From: a virus | DNA: 22,463 bases | IMG/VR virus record: IMGVR_UViG_3300030419_003365 | Span: 2,535 to 24,997 of that record | Direction: 5' to 3' (one strand) | Shown here: piece by piece, positions 1 to 6,917 of the stretch | Layout of the letters: each line of letters begins with the position of its first letter | How positions within the stretch are numbered: position 1 is the first letter of the stretch | Position numbers and translations under genes: made by a program | Notes under the pieces: generated by a model | The model's input: only the letters and a program-made list of their open reading frames with translations | Told to the model about the DNA's origin: nothing | Databases searched by the model: none

Positions 1-2
1 GA

Positions 3-1655
3 GTTGTTGTCGGTGAGAACCTAGATCGTTATATGCCCTTGATCAACAGTCGTGGTGTCACTCAAACGCCGTGGTCAGAAGGGCAGAACGTTCGTCATCT
101 TGAGCCAATGGGGTTCATTAAGTTTGATATCCTTGGACTCTCGACTTTGAAAATGATTGAGGGTGCGATTGGTCACATTCTCAAACGGCATCACGGAATT
201 GAAGAGCCGACGTTTGAACAAATTCAAGAATACTACAACGAACATCTTCACCCAGACAAGATGAATCTTAATGACCAGAAAGTGTATAAGAACATTTTCC
301 ACAAAGGGAAATGGGCAGGTATCTTTCAGTTCACAGAGGAGGGTGCGCAAAAGTTCTGCGTAAAGGCTAAGCCGAAGAATATCATTAATGTTGCGGCCAT
401 CACATCCATTTACAGACCTGGGCCTTTGAGTGCGAACGTACATGAAAGCTACGTCGACGCAAAAGATAACCCAAGAAGCATTCGCTATGGCCATGATGTT
501 GTAAAAGAATATACAAAAGAGACTTATGGCTTCCTTATCTTTCAGGAGCAGATTGCTCTTTTGGCTCACAAGCTGGGCAAAGACTTTAGTTTGGATGAAG
601 GCAATAAGCTTCGCAAACTTCTTACAAAGAAAGGCACAGGCGAAGTGGCAAAGCAGAAGAACGAGCTTAGGCTTAAGTTCGTCGCAGGTTGCGTAGAAAA
701 AGGTTTGTCTGAAGATTGGGCAAACAAGATGTGGCAAAAGTTTGAATTCTTCAGTGGATACGGATTCAATAAGAGCCATGCCGTTTCTTATTCAATCATC
801 TCTTTTCAGTGTGCGTGGCTATTTAATTATTATCCCGCTGAATGGATGGCGGCTTTCTTGGATAAAGAACCGGAGAGCAGAAAAGAAAAAGCAATTAACT
901 TAGCAAAGAAGTATGGATTTAATATTCAATTAGTGGATGTAAACAAATCAGGCGCAGTGTGGGAGATCAGCGAAGATGGCAAAACTCTCATCCAGCCCTT
1001 AACTTCTTTGAAAGGATTAGGAGATAAAGCAATTGAACAAATCACGAAACATAGACCTTTTAACACTGTTGAAGAATTTCTCTTTAACGAAGAGGTTGTC
1101 TATTCTAAGCTCAATAAGAAAGCGCTAGATGTGCTGGCAAGAAGTGAAGCCTTGGATGATCTTATTGATGACCGCTTCACAGGGCTTAAGCATTTTTGGT
1201 CAGCATGCATTGTTGATCGGCCACTAAACCCAAAGAAACTTGCCGATAATATACAACTTTACGAGCCAGAAGGCGACTTTTCTATTGAAGAAAGGATTAG
1301 TAATCTGGTGTCATTAACTGGTGTTTTCCCGCTAGATTTGGTGTTAAATGATAGGCTTTTAGATCAGCTTAATCACTTCCAAGTTCCGCCTATCGGAGAG
1401 TGGGACAATGACTTGGGAGTCGCTTGGTTTATCCCGAGAGAGGTGATCACAAAGAAAACCAAAAATGGAAAAACATATTGGATTGTTAAAGTGATTGATA
1501 GTACATCTACAATCACGAGTATTAAATGCTGGGGAGTGAAGCCCGAAAAAGATCACATTTACATTAATCGGCCCTACATGAGCAAGTTAGATTACGATGA
1601 ACAGTGGGGATTCAGCACAAGATCTATCAAACATAATTTTAGAATGTTGGGATAA
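3..1655 (+). CDS. dnaE: DNA polymerase III alpha subunit (DnaE-type), C-terminal part, truncated by window edge
   Basis: C-family replicative DNA polymerase; the reading frame is open to the left edge, so the gene starts upstream and the Met at 33 is internal. Counting from that Met, KFDILGL at about 30-36 carries the third catalytic Asp of the palm (equivalent to E. coli D555); the first two Asp lie outside the window. ETYGFLIFQEQ (about 161-171) and GYGFNKSHAVSYS (about 242-254) are standard DnaE signatures. A helix-hairpin-helix region (LKGLGDKAIEQI, about 328-339) and an OB-fold-like stretch (about 470-530) follow. The protein then ends, so the long C-terminal tau-binding region of cellular DnaE appears absent. 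This suggests a phage polymerase with its own processivity partner (inference). Family assignment is firm. Confidence 0.95.
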   Translation, partial: VVVGENLDRYMPLINSRGVTQTPWSEGQNVRHLEPMGFIKFDILGLSTLKMIEGAIGHILKRHHGIEEPTFEQIQEYYNEHLHPDKMNLNDQKVYKNIFHKGKWAGIFQFTEEGAQKFCVKAKPKNIINVAAITSIYRPGPLSANVHESYVDAKDNPRSIRYGHDVVKEYTKETYGFLIFQEQIALLAHKLGKDFSLDEGNKLRKLLTKKGTGEVAKQKNELRLKFVAGCVEKGLSEDWANKMWQKFEFFSGYGFNKSHAVSYSIISFQCAWLFNYYPAEWMAAFLDKEPESRKEKAINLAKKYGFNIQLVDVNKSGAVWEISEDGKTLIQPLTSLKGLGDKAIEQITKHRPFNTVEEFLFNEEVVYSKLNKKALDVLARSEALDDLIDDRFTGLKHFWSACIVDRPLNPKKLADNIQLYEPEGDFSIEERISNLVSLTGVFPLDLVLNDRLLDQLNHFQVPPIGEWDNDLGVAWFIPREVITKKTKNGKTYWIVKVIDSTSTITSIKCWGVKPEKDHIYINRPYMSKLDYDEQWGFSTRSIKHNFRMLG

Positions 1656-1659
1656 AGAC

Positions 1660-1688
1660 TTGACAAATCAAAAGATTTCTAGTAATAT
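1660..1688 (+). promoter_or_regulatory. Sigma-70 promoter for the nuclease/methyltransferase unit
   Basis: TTGACA (1660-1665), a 17-nt spacer, then TAATAT (1683-1688). It begins 4 nt after the stop codon of the polymerase gene. Predicted start of transcription is near 1695, leaving a leader of about 20 nt with a GGAGG ribosome-binding site before the ATG at 1715. Confidence 0.85.
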
Positions 1689-1714
1689 ACATGTATAAGA
1701 ACTTGGAGGTCGCC

Positions 1715-2341
1715 ATGACAAAGATGAGAAAGATTTTAGAAGATATTAAAACCATGCCTTATTATAAGAACTATGCTGCTGCTAGCGGAGCGGTACACAA
1801 CGTCGCAAAGCATGAAGACGCTGTGGAAGACAAACTCAAGAAGCATGGCCTATCTTATCTACAAAAGGGAGGCATTAAACAAAAGCAACGTGATGCTTGG
1901 CTTAACGACGCAGACCACTCCAGCATGCCAGATAATAGTTATATTTCTCAACCTTGCGGTACCCACAATAGTCCAGATTTTATTGTCAAGGTAGACGGCG
2001 ATCTGCACTTCATTGAGTGTAAAAGTGCCAAAGGAAACAAGCCAATGTATAATTCTGGGATCCCCAAGGAAAAGTATATTTATGTATTTTGTTCTGAAAA
2101 GCACGATGAAACAACCATATACCGTGGCGCTCACGTATGCTCGCCGGAAGTATATGAGATGCTCCAAGAGTGTATTAGGGAGCACCGGAAGATAGATGAA
2201 AAGTACAATGCCATGCTCATTAATGAGAATTCTGTACTACAGCACTACACGCGACCAATGATTATGCATAATCAAAATGCTGCGTATTTTAATGAAGCAG
2301 TTCGAAGTGAACATGAGCAGGGTGTACTTAATGCGGTTTAA
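1715..2341 (+). CDS. PD-(D/E)XK endonuclease, probable type II restriction enzyme
   Basis: 208-residue protein, probably a DNA endonuclease. The ATG at 1715 was chosen because GGAGG lies 5 nt upstream; an in-frame ATG at 1691 sits inside the promoter and has no ribosome-binding site. SPDF (86-89) followed 12 residues later by IECKS (100-104) gives the classic PD-x(12)-ExK catalytic core, and an upstream helix (HEDAVEDKL, 33-41) supplies a candidate extra Glu. The stretch after ECKS (GNKPMYNSGIP) resembles type II restriction enzymes as I remember them. It overlaps by 11 nt a DNA methyltransferase gene, the usual arrangement of a restriction-modification pair. Recognition site cannot be read. 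Alternatives: a nuclease for host DNA degradation, with the methyltransferase protecting phage DNA. Confidence 0.75.
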   Translation: MTKMRKILEDIKTMPYYKNYAAASGAVHNVAKHEDAVEDKLKKHGLSYLQKGGIKQKQRDAWLNDADHSSMPDNSYISQPCGTHNSPDFIVKVDGDLHFIECKSAKGNKPMYNSGIPKEKYIYVFCSEKHDETTIYRGAHVCSPEVYEMLQECIREHRKIDEKYNAMLINENSVLQHYTRPMIMHNQNAAYFNEAVRSEHEQGVLNAV

Positions 2342-3197
2342 GTTAGTAACTGGAGACAGTCAGGAAGTTTTAACCGAACTGCCAGAAAATAGTATTGATT
2401 CCTGTATAACAGATCCTCCGTATGGAATGGGCATGGAGGAGTGGGATCATTCCGTTCCAACAAAAGAACTATGGCAAGAAGTTTATAGAGTTTTAAAACC
2501 GGGCGCATTTTGTTTAAGTTTTTGTAGTCCACAATTATATCATCGAATGGCGGTTGCTGTAGAGGACGCCGGCTTTGTTATAAAAGATCAAATCATGTGG
2601 ATGATTACCACCAAAATGCCTAAAAAGAATCGCCTCAAACCGGCGCACGAGCCCATTGTTGTGGCACAAAAGCCCTTCAAGGGATCTATTCAGAAAAACT
2701 TTGAAGAGTGGGGCGTGGGAAAAATAGACGTAGACACAACTCGCATACCATGGGACGGAGAACCCCCGAAGGGGTGGGTCAAGGGGGGCATGCAACGAAG
2801 GGTCTTTGGTAAAGAAGGCAAGACAACAGGCAGTCAAAAAGAGTTTGGAAAAGTCGATGCTAATCCGGCCGGCCGATACCCTTCGAATATCATTGGGGAG
2901 GTTTTACCAGAACACCAAAAGTATTTTTATGCCCCACGAGTAACACGAAAAGAGCGCGGAGAATATAACGACCACCCTACGCCGAAGCCCATTGCTTTGA
3001 TGTCTTATCTGATTAAAGTGTATTGCCCTCCAGGCAAAATAGTGTTAGATCCTTTTTGCGGCAGCGGCAGCACGGGTATTGGCGCGCTACTTGAAGACAG
3101 GAAATTTCTAGGGATTGATTTAGAGGAAAAGTATATTGAGATCTCTAAAAGAAGAATTAATGATTTTACCAACAATGTTGATAAGGGGGACAAGTGA
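2331..3197 (+). CDS. DNA N6-adenine/N4-cytosine methyltransferase, beta class
   Basis: 288-residue SAM-dependent DNA amino-methyltransferase. Catalytic motif IV, DPPYG, is at 28-32, and the SAM-binding motif I, DPFCGSGSTG, is at about 240-249. This order (IV before I) marks the beta class. HPTPKPIALMSYLI, just before motif I, is also typical of this family (N6_N4_Mtase, PF01555). The central region, about 130-190, probably carries target recognition. The ATG at 2331 overlaps the nuclease stop by 11 nt, implying coupled translation; an AGGGTG lies upstream. Whether it methylates A or C cannot be decided from DPPY alone. It likely protects DNA from the adjoining PD-(D/E)XK enzyme or from host restriction. 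Confidence 0.92.
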   Translation: MRFKLVTGDSQEVLTELPENSIDSCITDPPYGMGMEEWDHSVPTKELWQEVYRVLKPGAFCLSFCSPQLYHRMAVAVEDAGFVIKDQIMWMITTKMPKKNRLKPAHEPIVVAQKPFKGSIQKNFEEWGVGKIDVDTTRIPWDGEPPKGWVKGGMQRRVFGKEGKTTGSQKEFGKVDANPAGRYPSNIIGEVLPEHQKYFYAPRVTRKERGEYNDHPTPKPIALMSYLIKVYCPPGKIVLDPFCGSGSTGIGALLEDRKFLGIDLEEKYIEISKRRINDFTNNVDKGDK

Positions 3198-3661
3198 ATC
3201 TAAAGGTTTATAAAATTCGTTCAGACGCAAAACTACCAGTTCGAGCTTACCGAACGGATGCTGGGATGGATATTTTTTATTGCCCAAATGGAGAAAAGAA
3301 GTTGTACGATTGTACAAAAGAATTCTTTATTCCACCAAAGGAGTCGCGTTTGCTTCCTACGGGAATCAAAGTAGAGGTTCCATATGGATATATGTTAGAA
3401 GTTAAAAACAAATCAGGGATTGCTTCAAAAAAGCAATTGGTCGTGGGTGCGTGCGTAATTGATTGCGGGTATGATGGGGAGGTGTATGTAAATCTTCACA
3501 ACATTGGGCATGACACGCAATCATTTAAGCCGGGAGAAAAAATTGCTCAAGCGGTCTTGGTGCCTATCAATCACTGTGGCATTGAAGAGGTATTTGAAGA
3601 CAATTTAAATCAGAAAACGGAACGGGGCTCTGGAGGTTTCGGTTCAACGGGGAATGTATAA
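3194..3661 (+). CDS. dut: Deoxyuridine triphosphatase (dUTPase)
   Basis: Trimeric-type dUTPase: hydrolyses dUTP to dUMP and pyrophosphate, keeping uracil out of DNA and feeding dTMP synthesis. All five motifs are visible: I DAGMDI (22-27); II NKSGIASK (72-79), with Lys where many members have Arg; III VIDCGYDGE (88-96) with the catalytic Asp90; IV GEKIAQ (114-119); V RGSGGFGSTG (144-153) for nucleotide closure. Length of 155 residues is normal. The GTG start overlaps the methyltransferase stop (GTGA), with AAGGGGG upstream. Cytoplasmic; part of a DNA-precursor group with the IMPDH-family gene further on. Confidence 0.95.
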   Translation: MNLKVYKIRSDAKLPVRAYRTDAGMDIFYCPNGEKKLYDCTKEFFIPPKESRLLPTGIKVEVPYGYMLEVKNKSGIASKKQLVVGACVIDCGYDGEVYVNLHNIGHDTQSFKPGEKIAQAVLVPINHCGIEEVFEDNLNQKTERGSGGFGSTGNV

Positions 3662-3948
3662 TGGGATCGCTAGAAAGAAAATTAAGTAGAAAAAAGGCAG
3701 TCAAAGAAAAGAAGAACGCCGAAAAAGAAATGGCCACAAAAGTTGCTTTATTTGACAAATTATCAGATAAATGCTTGACTTGTGAGAAGCCGTTTGATAA
3801 AATGAATAAAGAACAGGTAATGTCTTGGAACGTAGTTGTGAGACAGGAAGAAGGAAAAGTAAATCTTTATTGCCCAGACTGTTGGAAAAAGGCATTAAAG
3901 ATTGTTGAGGACTTTAAAAAGCATTTAGAAAATAAAAAGGAGGAGTAA
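3661..3948 (+). CDS. Small zinc-ribbon-like protein
   Basis: 95 residues. The first 25 are strongly basic and helical (many Lys), followed by two CxxC pairs, C38/C41 (CLTC) and C71/C74 (CPDC), about 30 residues apart, the spacing of a treble-clef or zinc-ribbon fold. The C-terminus is again a Lys-rich helix. Charge and zinc site suggest nucleic-acid binding, but no specific function is recognised. The ATG shares one base with the dUTPase stop (TAATG), so it is translated from the same message. Confidence 0.7.
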   Translation: MGSLERKLSRKKAVKEKKNAEKEMATKVALFDKLSDKCLTCEKPFDKMNKEQVMSWNVVVRQEEGKVNLYCPDCWKKALKIVEDFKKHLENKKEE

Positions 3949-4293
3949 ATGCAGTTTTATCCACAATCAAAGACAGGATTCGCAATCAGCGAAAGTGTCG
4001 CAGAAGCGCTAGGATTGGCCGACGAATATGTAATGTGGCAGAAAGGCTATGACCATGTTGAGTTTTGTAACGCATTTGGGGAGAGATTTGGCGTACAGCC
4101 AGATAACATTACCCACTTTGAGTATACGCGCGGAGGATATGTTCAGGGTTTGAGTGGCTTTGACTGGGATCAAACATATGTCTTGTTTGACGACTATAAC
4201 AAGGGCAATGATAACTGGGAGCCAATGAAAGAGAAGATTGAGGGAGACTTTGGTTTTACCTTTGAGAACGGTACTTGGTCAGAGTTGGGTTAA
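3949..4293 (+). CDS. Hypothetical protein, acidic, 114 residues
   Basis: Not recognised. Starts directly after the preceding stop with a strong AAGGAGGAG ribosome-binding site. Soluble-looking, acidic and aromatic-rich, with an F-x-W-D-Q-T-Y-V-L-F-D-D segment near residue 75-86. No transmembrane segment, no signal peptide, no catalytic motif seen. Its tight position between the zinc-ribbon protein and the next overlapping gene supports it being real. Confidence 0.7.
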   Translation: MQFYPQSKTGFAISESVAEALGLADEYVMWQKGYDHVEFCNAFGERFGVQPDNITHFEYTRGGYVQGLSGFDWDQTYVLFDDYNKGNDNWEPMKEKIEGDFGFTFENGTWSELG

Positions 4294-4598
4294 TGAAAAT
4301 GGGACAAAGATACGTAAGAGGCGATAAAGACTTTAACAAAGTATTAAGAGAGATCAAGAAAAGGTTTCACGGAAAGGCCGGCGATTCTGAAAGCGAATCA
4401 ATGATTGATTGCAACAAAGGAGATCTTAAAGAAGGCTTTGTTTGGTTCTACTCAAATAATAAAGACGCAGCTAAATTGATTGAAAGATCCCGAAAATTCA
4501 TCCTGGAGATTAGAGATCATGGCGACCATGGTGTACACTTCAAGATGTCCAAAGAAGGCTTTAGATCGGTGATTACAGCGTTTAAGGTGGCGCGATGA
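4293..4598 (+). CDS. Hypothetical protein, 101 residues
   Basis: Not recognised. Start chosen at the ATG that overlaps the previous stop (TAATG at 4291-4295), rather than a TTG 18 nt upstream. Mixed charge; contains DHGDHGVHF near residue 76-84 and a C-terminal amphipathic segment (EGFRSVITAFKVAR). No membrane segment. Confidence 0.65.
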   Translation: MKMGQRYVRGDKDFNKVLREIKKRFHGKAGDSESESMIDCNKGDLKEGFVWFYSNNKDAAKLIERSRKFILEIRDHGDHGVHFKMSKEGFRSVITAFKVAR

Positions 4599-4708
4599 GT
4601 AGTGGCATAGTAATAGGCTCAATTGTTCTGTCTTCGAACGTACTTTGTTTCATAGTTGGAATTTTGGTGGGGAGGGCGATATGGAAGCGACCAACGAGAG
4701 AGTGGTAG
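4595..4708 (+). CDS. Very small single-pass membrane protein (37 residues)
   Basis: Short reading frame starting with ATGA overlap on the preceding stop codon. The product has one long hydrophobic run (about residues 4-25: GIVIGSIVLSSNVLCFIVGI plus LV) followed by a positively charged tail (GRAIWKRPTREW), the topology of a small inner-membrane protein with its C-terminus inside. It overlaps the next gene by 28 nt. The start overlap and the intact membrane segment followed by basic residues argue for a real gene; no function can be named. Confidence 0.55.
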   Translation: MSSGIVIGSIVLSSNVLCFIVGILVGRAIWKRPTREW

Positions 4709-4935
4709 AAGATAAGGTAAATCGCCCAAACCACTACAATATTAATTGGAAAGGCGAACAAGCAATTGAAACCTATACATATATTCGCTCATGGAGAATG
4801 GATTATCCAGAGAGCAATATTATCAAATATGTTACGCGACATCCCTATAAAGGGAAGTCGTTACAAGATTTGAAAAAAGCGCGCTGGTATTTAGATAAGC
4901 TCATTGAAGAGGTGGAAGCAAATGAAAGTCGGTGA
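4681..4935 (+). CDS. DUF3310 phage protein (possibly related to T7 gp1.7)
   Basis: 84 residues. Start chosen at the ATG preceded by GGGGAGG (4669-4675), not an ATG 36 nt upstream that lacks a site. The pattern VNRPNHY at about 14-20, followed by IKYVTRHPYKGK and DLKKARWYLDKLIEEV, is that of DUF3310 (PF11753), a family common in phages and, from memory, including T7 gp1.7, described as a nucleotide kinase. This protein is much shorter than gp1.7, so enzyme activity is uncertain. Location between dUTPase and the IMPDH-family gene fits nucleotide metabolism. Confidence 0.8.
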   Translation: MEATNERVVEDKVNRPNHYNINWKGEQAIETYTYIRSWRMDYPESNIIKYVTRHPYKGKSLQDLKKARWYLDKLIEEVEANESR

Positions 4936-5098
4936 TTTGGTTAGGGTGAAAGAATATTGCAGGAATGGGGGCATGTACGCTCTCGTTGTTAGAACATATC
5001 CTATCGCTGCGGACATTCAATATTTAGATACAAGCATGGGCCACAAAGTTGCATACGCATTAAAGTCAAACTTGGAATTGATCAGTGAGGGTGGGTGA
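4922..5098 (+). CDS. Small VGDLVR-type (SH3-barrel-like) protein, copy 1
   Basis: 58 residues beginning MKVGDLVRVKEYC. The ATG at 4922 has GAGGTGG upstream. The opening VGDLVRV followed by short beta-like strands (YALVVRTYPI, ADIQYLD) and a final NLELIS strand looks like a small SH3/KOW-like barrel. Three relatives occur in this window (next gene, the gene at 19390, and the partial gene at 22359). Role unknown. Confidence 0.7.
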   Translation: MKVGDLVRVKEYCRNGGMYALVVRTYPIAADIQYLDTSMGHKVAYALKSNLELISEGG

Positions 5099-5270
5099 CT
5101 TGATCCAACACAAACATACAGGGGCAACTGCTATGATTGTGAAAGAAATTGGACCGAAATCTAAAAAGCCTTACTTTTATTATGAGATTTTAATAAGCGG
5201 CGAAGAAGATACAATAACAGCACCGATAGATATGCTGTTAAAATTATGGGAGGTAGTGAGTGAAGTTTAG
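5085..5270 (+). CDS. Small VGDL-type (SH3-barrel-like) protein, copy 2
   Basis: 61 residues, MRVGDLIQHKHTGATAMIV onward. The GTG at 5085 was preferred over a GTG at 5091 because it restores the same N-terminus as its neighbour (M-K/R-V-G-D-L); a GGA lies 8 nt upstream. It overlaps the preceding related gene by 14 nt. The tandem pair looks like a duplication that has diverged strongly after the first strand. Function unknown. Confidence 0.65.
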   Translation: MRVGDLIQHKHTGATAMIVKEIGPKSKKPYFYYEILISGEEDTITAPIDMLLKLWEVVSEV

Positions 5271-6294
5271 TGAAGCATTGACATATGATGACGTACTTTT
5301 AGTGCCGCAATATTCGGACATTGAAAGCCGACAAGAGGTTGATACATCCAATAAGTTAGGAGATAGCATTTACATGAAGCTTCCAGTAATCTCCTCTCCG
5401 ATGGATACAGTGACGGGAGAAACCATGGCAACGGCGATGTATAATGCTGGTGGGCTGGGAGTTATTCATCGCTATAACACAATTAAAGAGCAGTGTGAGA
5501 TGGTGGGCAAAGTTCATAAAGCTTTAGTTTCGCGCCATGCTCCCCGCATCGCTGCGGCTGTTGGCGTCTCCGGTGATTATCTACAACGAGCCGTTAATCT
5601 ATTTGATGCTGGCGTTAACGTTATCTGTATTGACGTCGCGCACGGGCATCACGCACTAATGAAACGAGCCATCAAAGCCATTAGGGCCGAGGTGGGCGAC
5701 ACACTACACATCATGGCTGGTAATGTGGCTACCCGCGAAGGCTTTGAAGCCCTGGTTGAGTGGGGCGCTGATAGCGTGAGGTGTAATGTTGGTGGTGGCT
5801 CTATCTGCTCTACAAGAATTCAAACCGGCCATGGCATGCCAGGTCTTCAAACCATCTTTGATTGCGCTTCAGTGAAGAGTGGTGTAAAGATTATTGCCGA
5901 TGGTGGCATTCGCAGTTCAGGAGACATTGTAAAGGCCCTCGCAGCAGGCGCAGATTTTGTAATGCTTGGCTCAATGTTGGCGGGAACTGATGAGTCACCA
6001 GGGAATAAAGTCGTTACACTCGGCGGCGTCAAAAAAGAATATCGTGGAATGGCGAGCAAAGAGGCGCAAATGGATTGGCGTGGAAAGTACTCTTCTGATG
6101 AGGGAGTTGCCACAATGATTCCCTACAAGGGGCCGGTGGATGATGTGCTGACGCAGATTAAAAATGGCATTGCTTCGGGTCTTTCATATTCTGGTGTGAG
6201 GACAGTAAAAGAACTACAAGAGAACGCAGTTTTCGTTAGACAAACCGCAGCCGGGCTGAATGAAAGTCACACTCACATCTTAGGAAAGAAGTAG
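5260..6294 (+). CDS. guaB: IMP dehydrogenase / GMP reductase family enzyme without CBS domains
   Basis: 344-residue TIM-barrel purine oxidoreductase. N-terminal EALTYDDVLLVPQYSD (5-20), PMDTVT (47-52), and C-terminal AGLNESHTHIL read like IMPDH (IMP to XMP with NAD, the committed step to GTP). Catalytic Cys is C183 in GGGSICSTR (178-186); DGGIRSSGDI (214-223) binds phosphate; E281 precedes the PYKG motif. There is no Bateman/CBS insert, so ATP/GTP feedback through that module is impossible. The segment between YRGM (261-264) and E281 is short, closer to GMP reductase than to the long IMPDH flap, and the usual flap Arg-Tyr reads Lys-Tyr (K276-Y277). Reaction direction is therefore not certain. 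GTG start with GGGAGG upstream, overlapping the previous gene. Confidence 0.9.
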   Translation: MKFSEALTYDDVLLVPQYSDIESRQEVDTSNKLGDSIYMKLPVISSPMDTVTGETMATAMYNAGGLGVIHRYNTIKEQCEMVGKVHKALVSRHAPRIAAAVGVSGDYLQRAVNLFDAGVNVICIDVAHGHHALMKRAIKAIRAEVGDTLHIMAGNVATREGFEALVEWGADSVRCNVGGGSICSTRIQTGHGMPGLQTIFDCASVKSGVKIIADGGIRSSGDIVKALAAGADFVMLGSMLAGTDESPGNKVVTLGGVKKEYRGMASKEAQMDWRGKYSSDEGVATMIPYKGPVDDVLTQIKNGIASGLSYSGVRTVKELQENAVFVRQTAAGLNESHTHILGKK

Positions 6295-6623
6295 TGTCCG
6301 AGGTTGAGTATGGAAATACAATCAAGAAGATTTGTTTTGATAGTACAGACGCCCTACATGCGGAGCTAAAAATAAGATTGCATTATGATGAGATTAAGAT
6401 TAAAGACTTTTTTAACGAGGTGGTGAAAGCTTATGTTGGAAGGAATGAACACATGCTGGCGATGGTCAATGAAATAAAAGCAAACAAGATCTCAGCCATC
6501 AAGAGAAACAAAGCGAAAAGAATGCGAGAAAAAGAAGTTGAAACCATTAATAAATTTGGTTTAAACAAGAAGGACATCGAGAGCATATTTGATATACTAG
6601 AAAAGGAGCATCCAGATTTATGA
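6294..6623 (+). CDS. Small basic helical protein, possible ribbon-helix-helix
   Basis: 109 residues, GTG start sharing one base with the preceding TAG stop. An N-terminal strand (KKICFDS) followed by two helices (TDALHAELKIRLHYDE and KIKDFFNEVVKAYVGR) is compatible with a ribbon-helix-helix DNA-binding domain. The rest is a Lys/Arg-rich helix ending in an acidic tail. It overlaps the following sigma-like gene by 4 nt, so a shared regulatory role is plausible but inferred. Confidence 0.6.
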   Translation: MSEVEYGNTIKKICFDSTDALHAELKIRLHYDEIKIKDFFNEVVKAYVGRNEHMLAMVNEIKANKISAIKRNKAKRMREKEVETINKFGLNKKDIESIFDILEKEHPDL

Positions 6624-6859
6624 GAGAGTGTGCAAAAGAGTGTAAAAAACAAAAGAAAAGATGTATACAAAAAGATTGTCGACTGTGGATTGACTACAAG
6701 AAGGATCTTAACTGTACTTTAGTTGCCGTCGAGAATAATCCAAGCATGACTTTGGAAGAGGTTTCAAAAAGATTACACATCAGCCTTGTGAGGGTAAAAC
6801 AGATACAAGATAAGGCCGTACAAAAAATGCAAAAAAACAGGCTTTTAAAAGCAATTTAA
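6620..6859 (+). CDS. Cys-rich protein with sigma-70 region-4-like helix-turn-helix
   Basis: 79 residues in two parts. Residues 4-32 hold five Cys (C4, C8, C15, C20, C32) among basic residues, likely a metal site. Residues 43-72 (MTLEEVSKRLHISLVRVKQI and following) match the helix-turn-helix of sigma region 4.2, where the family reads TLEEV-x-G-x-R-x-R-x-Q-I-x-x-x-A-x-x-K-L. It therefore probably binds DNA, perhaps promoter -35 regions or, like phage late factors, host RNA polymerase. No regions 2 or 3 are present, so it is not a complete sigma factor. ATGA overlap with the preceding gene. A similar Cys-plus-HTH protein is, from memory, seen in other marine phages. Confidence 0.75.
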   Translation: MRECAKECKKQKKRCIQKDCRLWIDYKKDLNCTLVAVENNPSMTLEEVSKRLHISLVRVKQIQDKAVQKMQKNRLLKAI

Positions 6860-6867
6860 CTATTTAT
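6858..6867 (+). promoter_or_regulatory. AACTATTTAT motif, possible late-promoter-type box (first copy)
   Basis: The exact 10-mer AACTATTTAT begins inside the stop codon of the sigma-like gene, in a 58-nt gap. The same 10-mer recurs at 21153-21162, again right after a stop codon in a short gap. No sigma-70 promoter is visible in either gap. AT-rich box of unknown role; promoter status is a guess. Confidence 0.3.
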
Positions 6868-6917
6868 ATAGAATAATGCCAGAAGTGCTGGCCGAAACAT
6901 GTTTCAAGGAGAAGACA

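Noticed and set aside
75-779. 234-codon minus-strand frame opposite the polymerase gene
   Set aside because: The plus strand encodes clear DnaE motifs over the same bases; the minus-strand product has no recognisable motif.
1691-1714. Earlier ATG for the PD-(D/E)XK nuclease
   Set aside because: It lies directly downstream of the -10 box, at or before the predicted transcription start.
3752-3757. TTGACA inside the zinc-ribbon gene
   Set aside because: No -10 box at 15-19 nt.
3775-3803. TTGACT-N17-TAAAAT inside the zinc-ribbon gene
   Set aside because: Fair match but it falls exactly on codons for the CxxC motif, and the next gene already has a good ribosome-binding site in the same message; kept only as a possibility.
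5278-5283. TTGACA near the start of the IMPDH-family gene
   Set aside because: No -10 box at suitable spacing, and it is coding sequence for the conserved LTYDD stretch.
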